From UBA6163 sp031411655 (GTDB lineage Bacteria > Planctomycetota > Planctomycetia > Pirellulales > Pirellulaceae): DNA of 64,000 nucleotides. The notes under the pieces are model-generated. The model was given only the letters and a program-made list of their open reading frames with translations. It was not told where the DNA came from and ran no database searches. Both the position numbers and the translations under genes were made by a program. Shown piece after piece: positions 1-8,163 of the stretch. Position 1 is the stretch's first letter. Every line of letters starts with the position of its first letter. The stretch lies in the NCBI GenBank assembly GCA_031411655.1, contig JANOBM010000040.1, forward strand, positions 124,001 to 188,000, in the 5' to 3' direction.

Positions 1-453
1 TTGACCGGTGCGAGCCACAGCGGCGTGGAATTGCACGGTTTCCTCAGCTACCTGGTTCATGTCGCCGTAACGGGAAAACCGTACACGATTTTCGGTTACA
101 AGGGAAAGCAGGTTCGCGACCAAATCGAGTGCAGTGACGTCGTGCGCGCCTTCGAAGCTTTTTCGAAGAACCCTCGTCCGGGCGAAGTTTATAATATCGG
201 CGGTGGACGTGAAAATGCCGCAAGCGTGCTGGAGTGTATCGACTTAATTGAAGAGCTAAGCGGGCATCGCGTGAAGTGGACGCTCGGTGAAGACAACCGA
301 AAAGGGGATCACATCTGCTACATCAGTGATCTCAGCAAGTTGAAACAAGACTATCCTGACTGGGATATTCGTATTTCGCTTCGCGATATCCTCCGTCAAA
401 TGATTGCGGCGGAGGAAGAAAAGCACGCTGAGGGTCAAGCCAATAAGGCCTAA
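1..453 (+). CDS. NAD-dependent sugar-nucleotide epimerase, C-terminal part (CDP-paratose/tyvelose 2-epimerase-like)
   Basis: The gene is cut by the left window edge, so only the last 150 or so codons are present. The visible part has the substrate-side features of the extended short-chain dehydrogenase family: a HSGVELHGF segment, the KQVRDQI stretch followed by a DVV pair, and the YNIGGGREN motif that closes the sugar-nucleotide pocket. This arrangement resembles CDP-paratose 2-epimerase and related 4,6-modifying epimerases used to build surface-polysaccharide sugars. The Rossmann nucleotide-binding half, including the Tyr-x-x-x-Lys catalytic pair, lies outside the window, so substrate cannot be assigned. 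It ends with TAA and converges with a small lipoprotein gene, overlapping it by about four bases. The family call is firm; the CDP-sugar assignment is an inference from motif similarity. Confidence 0.8.
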   Translation: MTGASHSGVELHGFLSYLVHVAVTGKPYTIFGYKGKQVRDQIECSDVVRAFEAFSKNPRPGEVYNIGGGRENAASVLECIDLIEELSGHRVKWTLGEDNRKGDHICYISDLSKLKQDYPDWDIRISLRDILRQMIAAEEEKHAEGQANKA

Positions 454-683
454 CGGTTCTTCAGCTTGTCTTCGGCTTCGGCGGCGCGAAGGGCTGCTGC
501 CTCGCGAGGCAGTTTAAACTCGGGGCCGCTCGGGAAGTACTGCACATCGTCTTGCAGATAATAAGGGCTCGGAAGTGTTTGACCATTGAGTGCGACTTGG
601 CACCCGGTTGCGGTCATCAACGACGTTGCCGCAGCAACGATCAGGACGAGCGACTTTGCGGAACGAACTTGGCAGCGGTTCAT
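450..683 (-). CDS. Small lipoprotein, planctomycete type
   Basis: A 77-residue protein begins at an ATG at 683; a longer reading to 734 uses a non-ATG codon and adds a charged leader that would spoil the signal peptide. The N-terminus has a basic start, a hydrophobic core (about residues 10-23) and a lipobox ending TATGC with Cys28 as the lipidated residue. The mature part is short and carries SPYYLQDDVQYFPSGPEF followed by an Ala/Glu-rich helix. I recall proteins with this QTLPSPYYL...QYFP pattern in other planctomycetes, always of unknown function. Its 3' end meets the epimerase gene tail to tail. Function unknown; probably anchored in a membrane facing the periplasm. Confidence 0.6.
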   Translation of the reverse strand: MNRCQVRSAKSLVLIVAAATSLMTATGCQVALNGQTLPSPYYLQDDVQYFPSGPEFKLPREAAALRAAEAEDKLKNR

Positions 684-1004
684 CGGTAGGATCGCCTTTG
701 CAGACCAACGCAGTAAATCGATTCTAACGGACAAGCCGTCGAATCACCCTCAACCGTTATCGGCGGATCATTCGGCAAACTTTGACTCCTTTTGCCAAAA
801 ACTAAGGTTTCGGAGCTCCTGCTCTCCCCTCTGTCTTCCTACCTTCCCAATTACGGCCTGGCCGTCAAACTCGACTCAAGCCGCAAAGTCGGTGTGGCCG
901 ATTTCAATCAATAGACTCACCATTGTTTCTGTGGGCGTACGGATCCAACGCCTGCGGCGGATCCCTTGACGGCGAGTTTCCATGAATCAGGAATTTTGAA
1001 GGCC

Positions 1005-1874
1005 ATGGCTGGTGTCACGTTTCGAGACGATATCGACCCCGAGGTGCGTCCGCCGGCGAGGCTCAGCAATTGGGTCGCCGATTGGGGTGGGATTGTCGTC
1101 GACGGCGTGAGTATGGTCGGCGATATTTCGCTTTTCGCCTATCGAATGTTTGTGTGGATGTTTACTCGCCTGCCTCGCCGCGGCACCACCATGATCAACT
1201 TCTACCAGGTCGGCGTCCTTAGCCTCCCGGTGGTGGCGCTAACAGGAACATTCATTGGGATGGTTTTAGCGGTTCAAAGTCATCATCAGTTTTACCTGAT
1301 CGGCTTGGAAAGTCGGCTTGGCGTTGTCATCAATACGTCATTAGTTCGTGAACTGGGACCGGTGCTTGCTGCGACCATGCTAGCAGGACGAGTAGGGAGT
1401 GCGATGGCAGCGGTACTCGGCACGATGCGGGTGACCGAACAGATCGACGCATTGACCACCATGGGTGCTGACCCGATTCACTACTTGGTTGTTCCTCGCT
1501 TCATGGCCTGTATTTTGCTGATCCCAGCGTTGACGATTATGGCCGACTTCATGGGGATTGTAGGCGGCTACTTTTACAGTGTGATTATTCTTGGAATCGA
1601 TCACGCCGCTTACCTGCAAAACAGCAGTGACTATGTCAGCGGCTACGATTTGTTCACCGGGATCTTTAAAAGCATCTTTTTTGGTGGAATCATCGCCATC
1701 GTAAGTTGCTATCGGGGATTCCACTGTGAGCCCGGGGCGGAAGGGGTGGGGAATGCGGCGACGGCTGCTTTCGTCATGTCATTCGTATTGATTTTGGCGG
1801 TCGACTTAATGCTGAACATTATTCTCGACGCCATCTACTACTCAATTTGGACCACGCAGCCCTCCTTCTTGTAA
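1005..1874 (+). CDS. mlaE: MlaE-family ABC transporter permease
   Basis: This 289-residue membrane protein is the permease of an MCE/Mla-type lipid transporter that moves phospholipid between membranes. An ATG at 1005 is chosen; the open frame extends to a TTG at 966, but the additional residues look non-conserved. It has an N-terminal amphipathic segment, then about five to six hydrophobic spans, and the MlaE hallmarks: TGTFIGMVLAVQ near residue 80, LVRELGPVLAATMLAGRVGSAMAAELGTMRVTEQI-like core (here with AAVLGTMRV), and a C-terminal GAEGVGNAAT loop. The ATPase gene follows after 42 bases and the MCE protein gene after that, giving the order permease-ATPase-substrate-binding protein. No MlaB (STAS) or MlaC (periplasmic carrier) gene is present nearby. 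Confidence 0.93.
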   Translation: MAGVTFRDDIDPEVRPPARLSNWVADWGGIVVDGVSMVGDISLFAYRMFVWMFTRLPRRGTTMINFYQVGVLSLPVVALTGTFIGMVLAVQSHHQFYLIGLESRLGVVINTSLVRELGPVLAATMLAGRVGSAMAAVLGTMRVTEQIDALTTMGADPIHYLVVPRFMACILLIPALTIMADFMGIVGGYFYSVIILGIDHAAYLQNSSDYVSGYDLFTGIFKSIFFGGIIAIVSCYRGFHCEPGAEGVGNAATAAFVMSFVLILAVDLMLNIILDAIYYSIWTTQPSFL

Positions 1875-1916
1875 GTCGTTGGATTTTGTTTCCTCCCTTT
1901 GCATCGATTGATAATC

Positions 1917-2756
1917 ATGTCGTCTGACGTTTCAAACGAACTCGAAGAGTCGCCGCTGGTGGATGCGAGAGCGATATCGGTGCGTTTTGAATCACAGTTG
2001 ATATTGCATGACATCACGCTTCAAATCCCACGCGGGCAAACTCTCGCGATTATCGGTGAAAGCGGTTGCGGCAAGACCGTCTTGATGAAGACGCTCGTGG
2101 GGCTCATTCGACCAAACCAAGGTCAGGTTTTGTTCGATGGACGTGACCTTGTCACGATGAACCCGGTTGAGTTGACAAGGACGCGTAAGCGATTCGGCTT
2201 TGTTTTTCAGAACGCCGCGTTGTTCGACAGTATGGATATTTTCGACAACATCGCATTTCCAATACGACAACATGAAGCAGCATCCGAATCGGAGATTGAG
2301 TCTCGGGTGATGCAAAATTTAGCCGAGGTCGGGTTGCCATCCGAAGTTGCCAAGAAACGCCCGTCGGAATTATCCGGGGGGATGCGCAAACGAGTAGGAT
2401 TGGCGCGAGCATTGATTCTTCACCCTGAATTGGTTGTTTATGACGAGCCAACAACGGGGCTGGACCCCATCATGAGTGACGTGATCAACGAACTGATTCT
2501 TGGCACGCGGCGTCGGTATCCGGTGACTAGTGTTGTTGTCACTCACGACATGCGAACGGCACGTAAAGTTGCCAACCGAGTCATCATGCTTTACCCGCGT
2601 CGTCGACTGGAGCCGGGACAGTCTCAGATGTTGTTCGATGGTTCACCTAGCGGCCTCGACAATGCAGAGGACCGGCGCGTTCGCCAGTTCGTTCGCGGTG
2701 AGGCGGGAGAACGCCTTGATGAAATGACTCGACAGAGACAGACACTGCTTGGGTAA
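1917..2756 (+). CDS. mlaF: MlaF-family ABC transporter ATP-binding protein
   Basis: A 279-residue ATPase that powers the neighbouring MlaE permease. All motifs are intact: Walker A GESGCGKT at residues 47-54, Q-loop Gln98, signature LSGGM at 152-156, Walker B ending DEPTTGLDP from 176, and the H-loop His210 in VVTHD. The Met at the end of the signature in place of Gln is usual for MlaF proteins. The ATG at 1917 gives a sensible start; a TTG at 1899 would add six residues. About 60 bases separate it from the MCE gene downstream, so the three genes form one transcription unit. Confidence 0.93.
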   Translation: MSSDVSNELEESPLVDARAISVRFESQLILHDITLQIPRGQTLAIIGESGCGKTVLMKTLVGLIRPNQGQVLFDGRDLVTMNPVELTRTRKRFGFVFQNAALFDSMDIFDNIAFPIRQHEAASESEIESRVMQNLAEVGLPSEVAKKRPSELSGGMRKRVGLARALILHPELVVYDEPTTGLDPIMSDVINELILGTRRRYPVTSVVVTHDMRTARKVANRVIMLYPRRRLEPGQSQMLFDGSPSGLDNAEDRRVRQFVRGEAGERLDEMTRQRQTLLG

Positions 2757-2818
2757 TGGCAGCCTTGCCAAATGAATTAATTGACCGTTTGGGATTGGAC
2801 GGATGGACAGTGTGAATC

Positions 2819-4075
2819 ATGGAAGATGCAAAGCTTCGTTTCGGTGTCGGCGTCTTGGTGCTTTCTGCTATTGGCGTGGGTGTGATTCTAACGTTCCTGT
2901 TTGGCGCGTTTCCGGCGGTGCTGGCGCAAAACTATGCCCTTACGGTCGACATTGATTCAGCCGCAGGCGTTAGCCCCAACACTCCCGTGCTGCGCGACGG
3001 GGTCCGAATCGGACGCGTGACCAGTATCGAATTGAAACCGGAAGGTGGAGTACGTCTGACCTTGGCGATCGACGCGGATCGGCAATTGCATCGAGTCTAC
3101 GTACCACGAATTGGCACCGGCTCGTTCATCACGGGAGATGCAAAGATCGAGTTCCAAAAGGACTCCGCAACCGCGCTTCTTAATCTCGACGGTCAGGCAC
3201 CTGTTGGTCAGGCACCCATCCCCAAAAACAACCGCTGGGATGCGCCGGAGGAAATGCTGGCTAACACTTATTACGGCGACGGCGATTACATTCTGAGCAG
3301 TAGTAAGAGTAACGACGATCCACTCGCGGCGATCGCGAACCTAGAAGAAGACGTTCGAACCACATTGGTCACGATGCAACGCGCTGGCTCGGCGATTGAA
3401 ACAGCCGGTAAGTCGATCAATGACCTTGCGGGGTCAGTGCGAGGAATCGTCTCAGAAAATGAGGTCAACATTCGTGATATCGCCACCAAGGCGACCGCTT
3501 CATTGGATGAGTTTCAGCTGGCGATGTCAGATATACGAACCATCGTCAACGATCCCGAGTTGCGGGACCGTTTGATCAAGTCGTTGGATACGTTGCCCCG
3601 TGTATTGGATGAAGCGGAAGAAGCAATCGCCGCAACCAAGACGACGATGAATCAGTTCGAACGCGTTGGTATCGCGGCGGAGAAGGCCGTTGGAACCGCA
3701 GGTGAAACGTTTCAATCGCTTGATCGCACAGTCAATAATATTGAAAAAATCACCGAACCGATCGCGGAGCGAAGTGATGAACTTGTGGCACAAGTTTTGG
3801 TTAGCTTTAAGAACCTCGACGATGCGCTGTTACAAATTGATACGTTCGGCCAAATGGTCAATAACAGTGATGGATCGCTACGAAAGTTCATCGAAGATGA
3901 CGAGGTTTACTATCAAGTCAAACGAACGATTGGAAATATCGAAACGGCTTCGGCGCGGATCCGCCCGATCTTGGACGACGTAAGAATTTTCACCGATAAG
4001 CTTGCCCGTGACCCGAGGGAACTTGGAGTCAAGGGCGCACTCAGCCGGCGTCCCAGTGGAGCCGGATTGAAGTAA
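2819..4075 (+). CDS. MCE (MlaD-family) membrane-anchored lipid-binding protein
   Basis: A 418-residue protein with one N-terminal transmembrane anchor (about residues 8-36), then a single MCE domain (about 39-115) with the typical VDIDSAAGVSPNTPVLRDG entry and GxVxxI strand. In the family these domains form hexameric rings in the periplasm that hold lipid for the MlaFE transporter. The rest (about 150-400) is predicted to be helical, rich in short heptad-like patterns (for example around EEAIAATKTTMNQF), like the long C-terminal helices of tube-forming MCE proteins, so it could span much of the periplasm. ATG start at 2819. Substrate is inferred to be phospholipid from family membership only. 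Confidence 0.9.
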   Translation: MEDAKLRFGVGVLVLSAIGVGVILTFLFGAFPAVLAQNYALTVDIDSAAGVSPNTPVLRDGVRIGRVTSIELKPEGGVRLTLAIDADRQLHRVYVPRIGTGSFITGDAKIEFQKDSATALLNLDGQAPVGQAPIPKNNRWDAPEEMLANTYYGDGDYILSSSKSNDDPLAAIANLEEDVRTTLVTMQRAGSAIETAGKSINDLAGSVRGIVSENEVNIRDIATKATASLDEFQLAMSDIRTIVNDPELRDRLIKSLDTLPRVLDEAEEAIAATKTTMNQFERVGIAAEKAVGTAGETFQSLDRTVNNIEKITEPIAERSDELVAQVLVSFKNLDDALLQIDTFGQMVNNSDGSLRKFIEDDEVYYQVKRTIGNIETASARIRPILDDVRIFTDKLARDPRELGVKGALSRRPSGAGLK

Positions 4076-4115
4076 ACGCTTACGCAGCACGGCGATAGTT
4101 ATCGCTCAATCGCGT

Positions 4116-4140
4116 GGCATGGCATGGCACGGCATGGCGT
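4116..4140 (+). repeat. Five tandem GGCRY pentamers
   Basis: Five consecutive 5-bp units read GGCAT, GGCAT, GGCAC, GGCAT, GGCGT in the short convergent space between the MCE gene and the PEGA lipoprotein gene. The unit is imperfect at the last two bases. It is outside the coding regions and does not form a good hairpin. It may simply be slipped-strand noise. Confidence 0.6.
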
Positions 4141-4159
4141 GGGCTCATTCCGCCACGGG

Positions 4160-4663
4160 TCAAGGTGTTGACTTTTTGGGCGACGTAACCAGTCCTGCTC
4201 TTGCTTGGCCGCGAAGTTGGTCGGCGCGCTGAAGAACATCGGAAGTCGGCTCAATCGTTTCTGGGACCAGTTGTACATCCACGATCCGTTCGTCCCGAAT
4301 CTCCCAAGGCCAAAGTGTCTCGGCGACAAAATCGAGCACTGGCGCTTCGTACCAGGGTGGATTGATTCGCCGCTTGATCGTTTCCGTCCGGAAGCCCTCT
4401 TTTTCGATGCGGATCTCGCGTGTTCCGTAATAAGTGAACGAAGTTGCCGCCGGACTGGTACCAATCATTTGATTGTCAATCGACACCGCGGCTCCCGGTG
4501 GCGTCGTCCGAACGGTCATTCTTCGCCGAACGCAGCCTGTCGGTAGAACGCAAATCGCGGAGAATAATGCAAAAAAAACAAGGTGAGTCCGTTTGCTCAG
4601 CCGCGAAGATCTCACGCCGCGAATACGCTGAACTCGCCTAGATTTTGAATCAATCGGTGTCAT
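4160..4663 (-). CDS. PEGA-domain lipoprotein
   Basis: A 167-residue protein starting at ATG 4663. After a long basic N-region it has a hydrophobic stretch ending in the lipobox LPTGC with Cys44. Residues about 48-95 form a PEGA domain: MTVRTTPPGAAVSID, a GTSPA turn, and YYGTREIRIEKEGF. PEGA domains are small beta-sandwich modules found in surface proteins. The C-terminal half contains the segment WYEAPVLDFVAETLWPWE, a pattern I associate with planctomycete PEGA lipoproteins. It converges with the MCE gene, so the two are not one operon, and lies downstream of lpdA on the same strand with a 139-base gap. The exact role is unknown. Confidence 0.8.
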   Translation of the reverse strand: MTPIDSKSRRVQRIRGVRSSRLSKRTHLVFFALFSAICVLPTGCVRRRMTVRTTPPGAAVSIDNQMIGTSPAATSFTYYGTREIRIEKEGFRTETIKRRINPPWYEAPVLDFVAETLWPWEIRDERIVDVQLVPETIEPTSDVLQRADQLRGQARAGLVTSPKKSTP

Positions 4664-4802
4664 AAGCGTCGTATATCCAAAAGCAACGATTCATTGCCAG
4701 AGGAAACAATCCCCCACCTGGTCTCGCTGCTTTTTGACAATCCGTGACGGCTAATCTTGCTAGCTTGCTTTCCTTCGACACTATTGCCAGAAGTGGGGAA
4801 GC

Positions 4803-6197
4803 TTAAGCAGTATGGATAGCACGGTCGTCCACGGCGAGGGCAGCTTCGTGCAAGGCTTCGGCGAGTGTGGGGTGCGCATGGCATGTACGAGCAATGTCTT
4901 CGCTGCTAGCACCAAACTCCATTGCCGTAGCGGCCTCTGCGATTAAGTCACCGGCTCGCGCACCGATGATGTGAACTCCCAAAACGCGATCCGTCTTTCG
5001 GTCCGCCAATATCTTGACACGACCGTCTATCTCGCCGAGCGTTCTCGCCCGTCCGTTTGCGCCAAATGGGCAAATGCCCTTACGATACTCGATCCCCTGC
5101 TCCTGCAACTGGTCCTCCGTTTTGCCAACCGATGCGATCTCAGGATGTGTGTAAATGATTGCAGGAATCACATCGTAATTGACATGGCTTGGGATTCCGG
5201 CCATTCGCTCGGCGCAAACGACACCTTCTTCCATCGCCTTATGAGCGAGCATCAGGCCTCCGATGCAATCGCCGATTGCGTACACATGATTGATCTGAGT
5301 TTGGAAGTTTTCATTTACAGTCATGAAGCCCCGCCGGTCGGTGGTCAAACCAATGGCATCCAAGCCGATCCCGTCGGTTGTCGGCACCCGACCGGTTGCG
5401 AGCAGGACACGATCGCACTCGATCGATTCGCCATCACGAATCTGAACGAGGCATTTATCACCTTGGCGTCGCGCTGACGAAACCATGGTCTTTGTGCGAA
5501 ACTGCATTCCCTGTTTTGTAAACGTTCGATGGGCTAGTTGGGCCAGTTCTGAATCCATACCGGGAAGGATTCGGTCCAGTGCCTCCAGTACGACGACTTC
5601 GCTACCCAGTCGATTCCAAACGCTGCCTAGCTCCAATCCGATGTAGCCGCCTCCAATGACGACCAAACGCTTGGGGACGTCGGGAAACGACAACGCAGTC
5701 GTACTATTTCCGATGCGATCACCATCTTCTTCGATGAATGGCAAAGACGCAGGGCGGCTACCGACGCCGATGAGAAATCGATCGCCTTGAACGACAATCG
5801 GTCCATCGGCGGATGCGATTTCGATCGAATGGGCATCACGGAACTTGCCACGACCGCGGTAAGCAGTGACTCCCCGTTTCTTAAACAACATGTCGATACC
5901 ACCGGTCAGCGTGTCGACGATCTTGTCCTTACGGCGCATCATGGCGTTTAGATCAATCTCCAGGCCCGTCATTTTCAAACCATGCTCGACAAAGCGATGC
6001 TTCGCTTCTTCGTAGAGGTGACTCGACTCAAGGAGTGATTTACTTGGGATGCAGCCGACTCGCAAACAGGTACCGCCGAACCGGGAATTCTCATCAATGC
6101 ACGCGACATTCATACCAAGTTGAGCCGCGCGAATCGCAGCTACATACCCAGCCGGACCGCCACCCAGTACCACAAGATCATGTCGAACAGCATTCAT
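4803..6197 (-). CDS. lpdA: Dihydrolipoyl dehydrogenase (E3)
   Basis: A 464-residue flavoenzyme that reoxidises dihydrolipoamide with NAD in 2-oxoacid dehydrogenase or glycine-cleavage complexes. The FAD site GGGPAGYVA is at residues 12-20, the redox-active disulfide GGTCLRVGC at Cys44/Cys49, the NAD-binding GGGYIGLELG around 180, and the catalytic His442 with Glu447 in the C-terminal HAHPTLAEAL motif. Length is normal. No E1, E2 or glycine-cleavage gene is adjacent, so it probably serves complexes encoded elsewhere. A perfect 8-bp inverted repeat lies about 40 bases upstream of the start, in the presumed leader. Confidence 0.95.
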   Translation of the reverse strand: MNAVRHDLVVLGGGPAGYVAAIRAAQLGMNVACIDENSRFGGTCLRVGCIPSKSLLESSHLYEEAKHRFVEHGLKMTGLEIDLNAMMRRKDKIVDTLTGGIDMLFKKRGVTAYRGRGKFRDAHSIEIASADGPIVVQGDRFLIGVGSRPASLPFIEEDGDRIGNSTTALSFPDVPKRLVVIGGGYIGLELGSVWNRLGSEVVVLEALDRILPGMDSELAQLAHRTFTKQGMQFRTKTMVSSARRQGDKCLVQIRDGESIECDRVLLATGRVPTTDGIGLDAIGLTTDRRGFMTVNENFQTQINHVYAIGDCIGGLMLAHKAMEEGVVCAERMAGIPSHVNYDVIPAIIYTHPEIASVGKTEDQLQEQGIEYRKGICPFGANGRARTLGEIDGRVKILADRKTDRVLGVHIIGARAGDLIAEAATAMEFGASSEDIARTCHAHPTLAEALHEAALAVDDRAIHTA

Positions 6198-6237
6198 ATT
6201 GGTGGGATCGCATCGTAAAGGTCAGGTTGGCTTGAAG

Positions 6238-6257
6238 GCAAACCACCGCTGGTTTGC
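6238..6257. promoter_or_regulatory. Perfect 8-bp inverted repeat upstream of lpdA
   Basis: GCAAACCA and TGGTTTGC flank a 4-base spacer (CCGC) in the divergent region between lpdA (minus) and the small membrane-protein gene (plus). It begins 41 bases upstream of the lpdA start codon. It could be an operator dyad or a leader hairpin; no T-run follows in either direction, so it is not an intrinsic terminator. Confidence 0.35.
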
Positions 6258-6436
6258 GGACAAGCATCAGTTTGAGTTTCTTAGGCAGGTTACGCTACCG
6301 GGGACAAAATGAATCCTCCCGGGCCCCGTACGCCCCGCGTTTTGACTTCGTTTAAAACAGATAAAGTCGGCAATTCCCTCAGTTTACGGCAAGGATCCTT
6401 CGCGCAACCATAGGGCTCCTGGTAAGTTGACGCATC

Positions 6437-6649
6437 ATGAGCCGACTGATTGCCGACCTGACGATTTCGATGTCTACGTTGCTGTTATGGATGGGAGCAT
6501 TGCTGCTGGCCTCGTTGTTGCTGGGCAGCGCCATGAAGCGAAGGCGTGAGTCGCTTACGTCTGTGCTCAAAGACCATGTTGGCAAATCCATCGGCTCATC
6601 CCAGGTTGGCCCACCAACGGATACGAAGCCTCCTACTAGCGATAATTGA
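6437..6649 (+). CDS. Small single-pass membrane protein
   Basis: A 70-residue open frame from ATG 6437. Residues about 10-31 are a strongly hydrophobic segment (TLLLWMGALLLASLLLGSAM), followed by a basic KRRRE cluster and a polar, proline-rich tail ending before miaB. The positive-inside rule places the tail in the cytoplasm. It lies 81 bases upstream of miaB in the same direction. I do not recognise a family; the hydrophobic-basic organisation supports it being real, but the short length leaves doubt. Confidence 0.5.
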   Translation: MSRLIADLTISMSTLLLWMGALLLASLLLGSAMKRRRESLTSVLKDHVGKSIGSSQVGPPTDTKPPTSDN

Positions 6650-6730
6650 TACTTTACTCGGACTTAGCACCTGATACGACTGACGTCTCAGGTACCGCGT
6701 AGGGTGGTTCCACTATTTGTTGATTGACTG

Positions 6731-8152
6731 ATGACCCACAAACTTTATATCGAAACCGTCGGTTGCCAGATGAACGTGCTGGACACCGAAATGGTTGTCG
6801 CCGACTTGCGTCGCCATGGCTATGAGGTCGTAAACTCGCCAACCGAGGCTGACACCGTTCTTTACAATACGTGCAGTGTTCGCGAACATGCCGAAGAAAA
6901 GATCTACAGTGCGTTAGGCAAGGTGCGTCAAATCAAGGAACGGCACCCCGGCATGACCATCGGCGTGATGGGTTGTATGGCACAAAAGGATCAACAGATC
7001 GTTTTCGATCGGGCCCCGTATGTCGATCTGGTTGTGGGCCCAGGTCAGCTTCACCAGATACCACTGCTACTGGAAAAAGTTCGGTCGGGGGAAGGTCGTC
7101 AAATGGCCATCTCATTGTCTCGCAGTGATGGCACACAGGATACGATTCGTCGGAGTCATGAGTCGTTTGACCCATTGCGTGACCCCACCATGCGTCCGAC
7201 ACCATTTCAAGCGTATCTTCGTATCCAGATCGGTTGCGATAAGTTTTGTACTTACTGCATCGTTCCGATGACGCGAGGTCCAGAACAAGGGCGTTCACCG
7301 GGCGACATCATCGCCGAGGCTCACACGCTTGCCGAGCAGGGATGCAAAGAGATCACATTGCTTGGGCAAACGGTTAACAGCTACAGCTATCCCGAAGGCA
7401 ATAAGACCACGCGTCTTGCCGACCTATTGAAGACACTTCACGAAATCGATGGAATTGAGCGATTGAAATTTGTTACCAGCTATCCTAAAGACATGACTCC
7501 TGATTTGCTGGAGACGATTCGTGACTATCCCAAGTGCTCTCCCTACCTCCATGTTCCGGCACAAAGTGGCCACGACGACGTGCTGCGACGAATGAAACGG
7601 GGTTACACGATTGATGACTATTTGCGAATGATGGAGCGGATCGAAGAGACGTTGCCCCACGCCGCAGTTAGCAGCGATTTCATAGTTGGATTCAGCGGTG
7701 AGACGGAGGAAGAGTTTCAGGCATCGGTAAAATTGGTCGAACGCTGCCGCTTCAAAAATAGTTTCATTTTTCAGTACAGTGTCCGTCCGGGTACCAAAGC
7801 TGCCGAACGGTTGCCCGATGACATCCCGCGAGAAGTGAAGGCGCGACGTAACCAAGAGTTGCTTGAGGTGACGGATCGTATCGCATTAGAAGATCAAAAC
7901 AAACTCGTTGGGCGTACCTTCGACGTGCTGGTCGAGGGCCCCAGTAAGAAAGCCGTGCGAAGCGGCGAGCAGTCTGAACTTGTGCAAATGACAGGACGAA
8001 CTCACTGCGACCGGATTGTCGTATTTGATGGAAACCGACGGCAGGCGGGTCAGATTTTGCCCATCAAGATTGAGGAGGCGCTGAGTCACACCATGATTGG
8101 TCGAATCAAGACGATGGAATTGGTCTCCATCGGTGGAGTACTGCGAAGTTGA
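6731..8152 (+). CDS. miaB: tRNA-2-methylthio-N6-dimethylallyladenosine synthase MiaB
   Basis: A 473-residue radical-SAM methylthiotransferase that adds the 2-methylthio group to i6A at position 37 of tRNAs reading UNN codons. The N-terminal domain has the three auxiliary-cluster cysteines Cys12 (VGCQMN), Cys48 (NTCSVRE) and Cys82 (GCMAQ). The radical-SAM motif CDKFCTYC supplies Cys169, Cys173 and Cys176. A C-terminal TRAM domain follows (about 405-470). The ATG start gives the family's usual N-terminus. Its stop codon overlaps the alternative TTG start of the M16 gene. Confidence 0.96.
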   Translation: MTHKLYIETVGCQMNVLDTEMVVADLRRHGYEVVNSPTEADTVLYNTCSVREHAEEKIYSALGKVRQIKERHPGMTIGVMGCMAQKDQQIVFDRAPYVDLVVGPGQLHQIPLLLEKVRSGEGRQMAISLSRSDGTQDTIRRSHESFDPLRDPTMRPTPFQAYLRIQIGCDKFCTYCIVPMTRGPEQGRSPGDIIAEAHTLAEQGCKEITLLGQTVNSYSYPEGNKTTRLADLLKTLHEIDGIERLKFVTSYPKDMTPDLLETIRDYPKCSPYLHVPAQSGHDDVLRRMKRGYTIDDYLRMMERIEETLPHAAVSSDFIVGFSGETEEEFQASVKLVERCRFKNSFIFQYSVRPGTKAAERLPDDIPREVKARRNQELLEVTDRIALEDQNKLVGRTFDVLVEGPSKKAVRSGEQSELVQMTGRTHCDRIVVFDGNRRQAGQILPIKIEEALSHTMIGRIKTMELVSIGGVLRS

Positions 8153-8163
8153 AAACTGACGAA

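Noticed and set aside
782..810. TTGACT near 782 as promoter of the mla genes
   Set aside because: No acceptable -10 element lies at the right distance.
586..969. Open frame of 127 codons on the plus strand
   Set aside because: It runs antisense through the lipoprotein gene and has no recognisable protein features beyond it.
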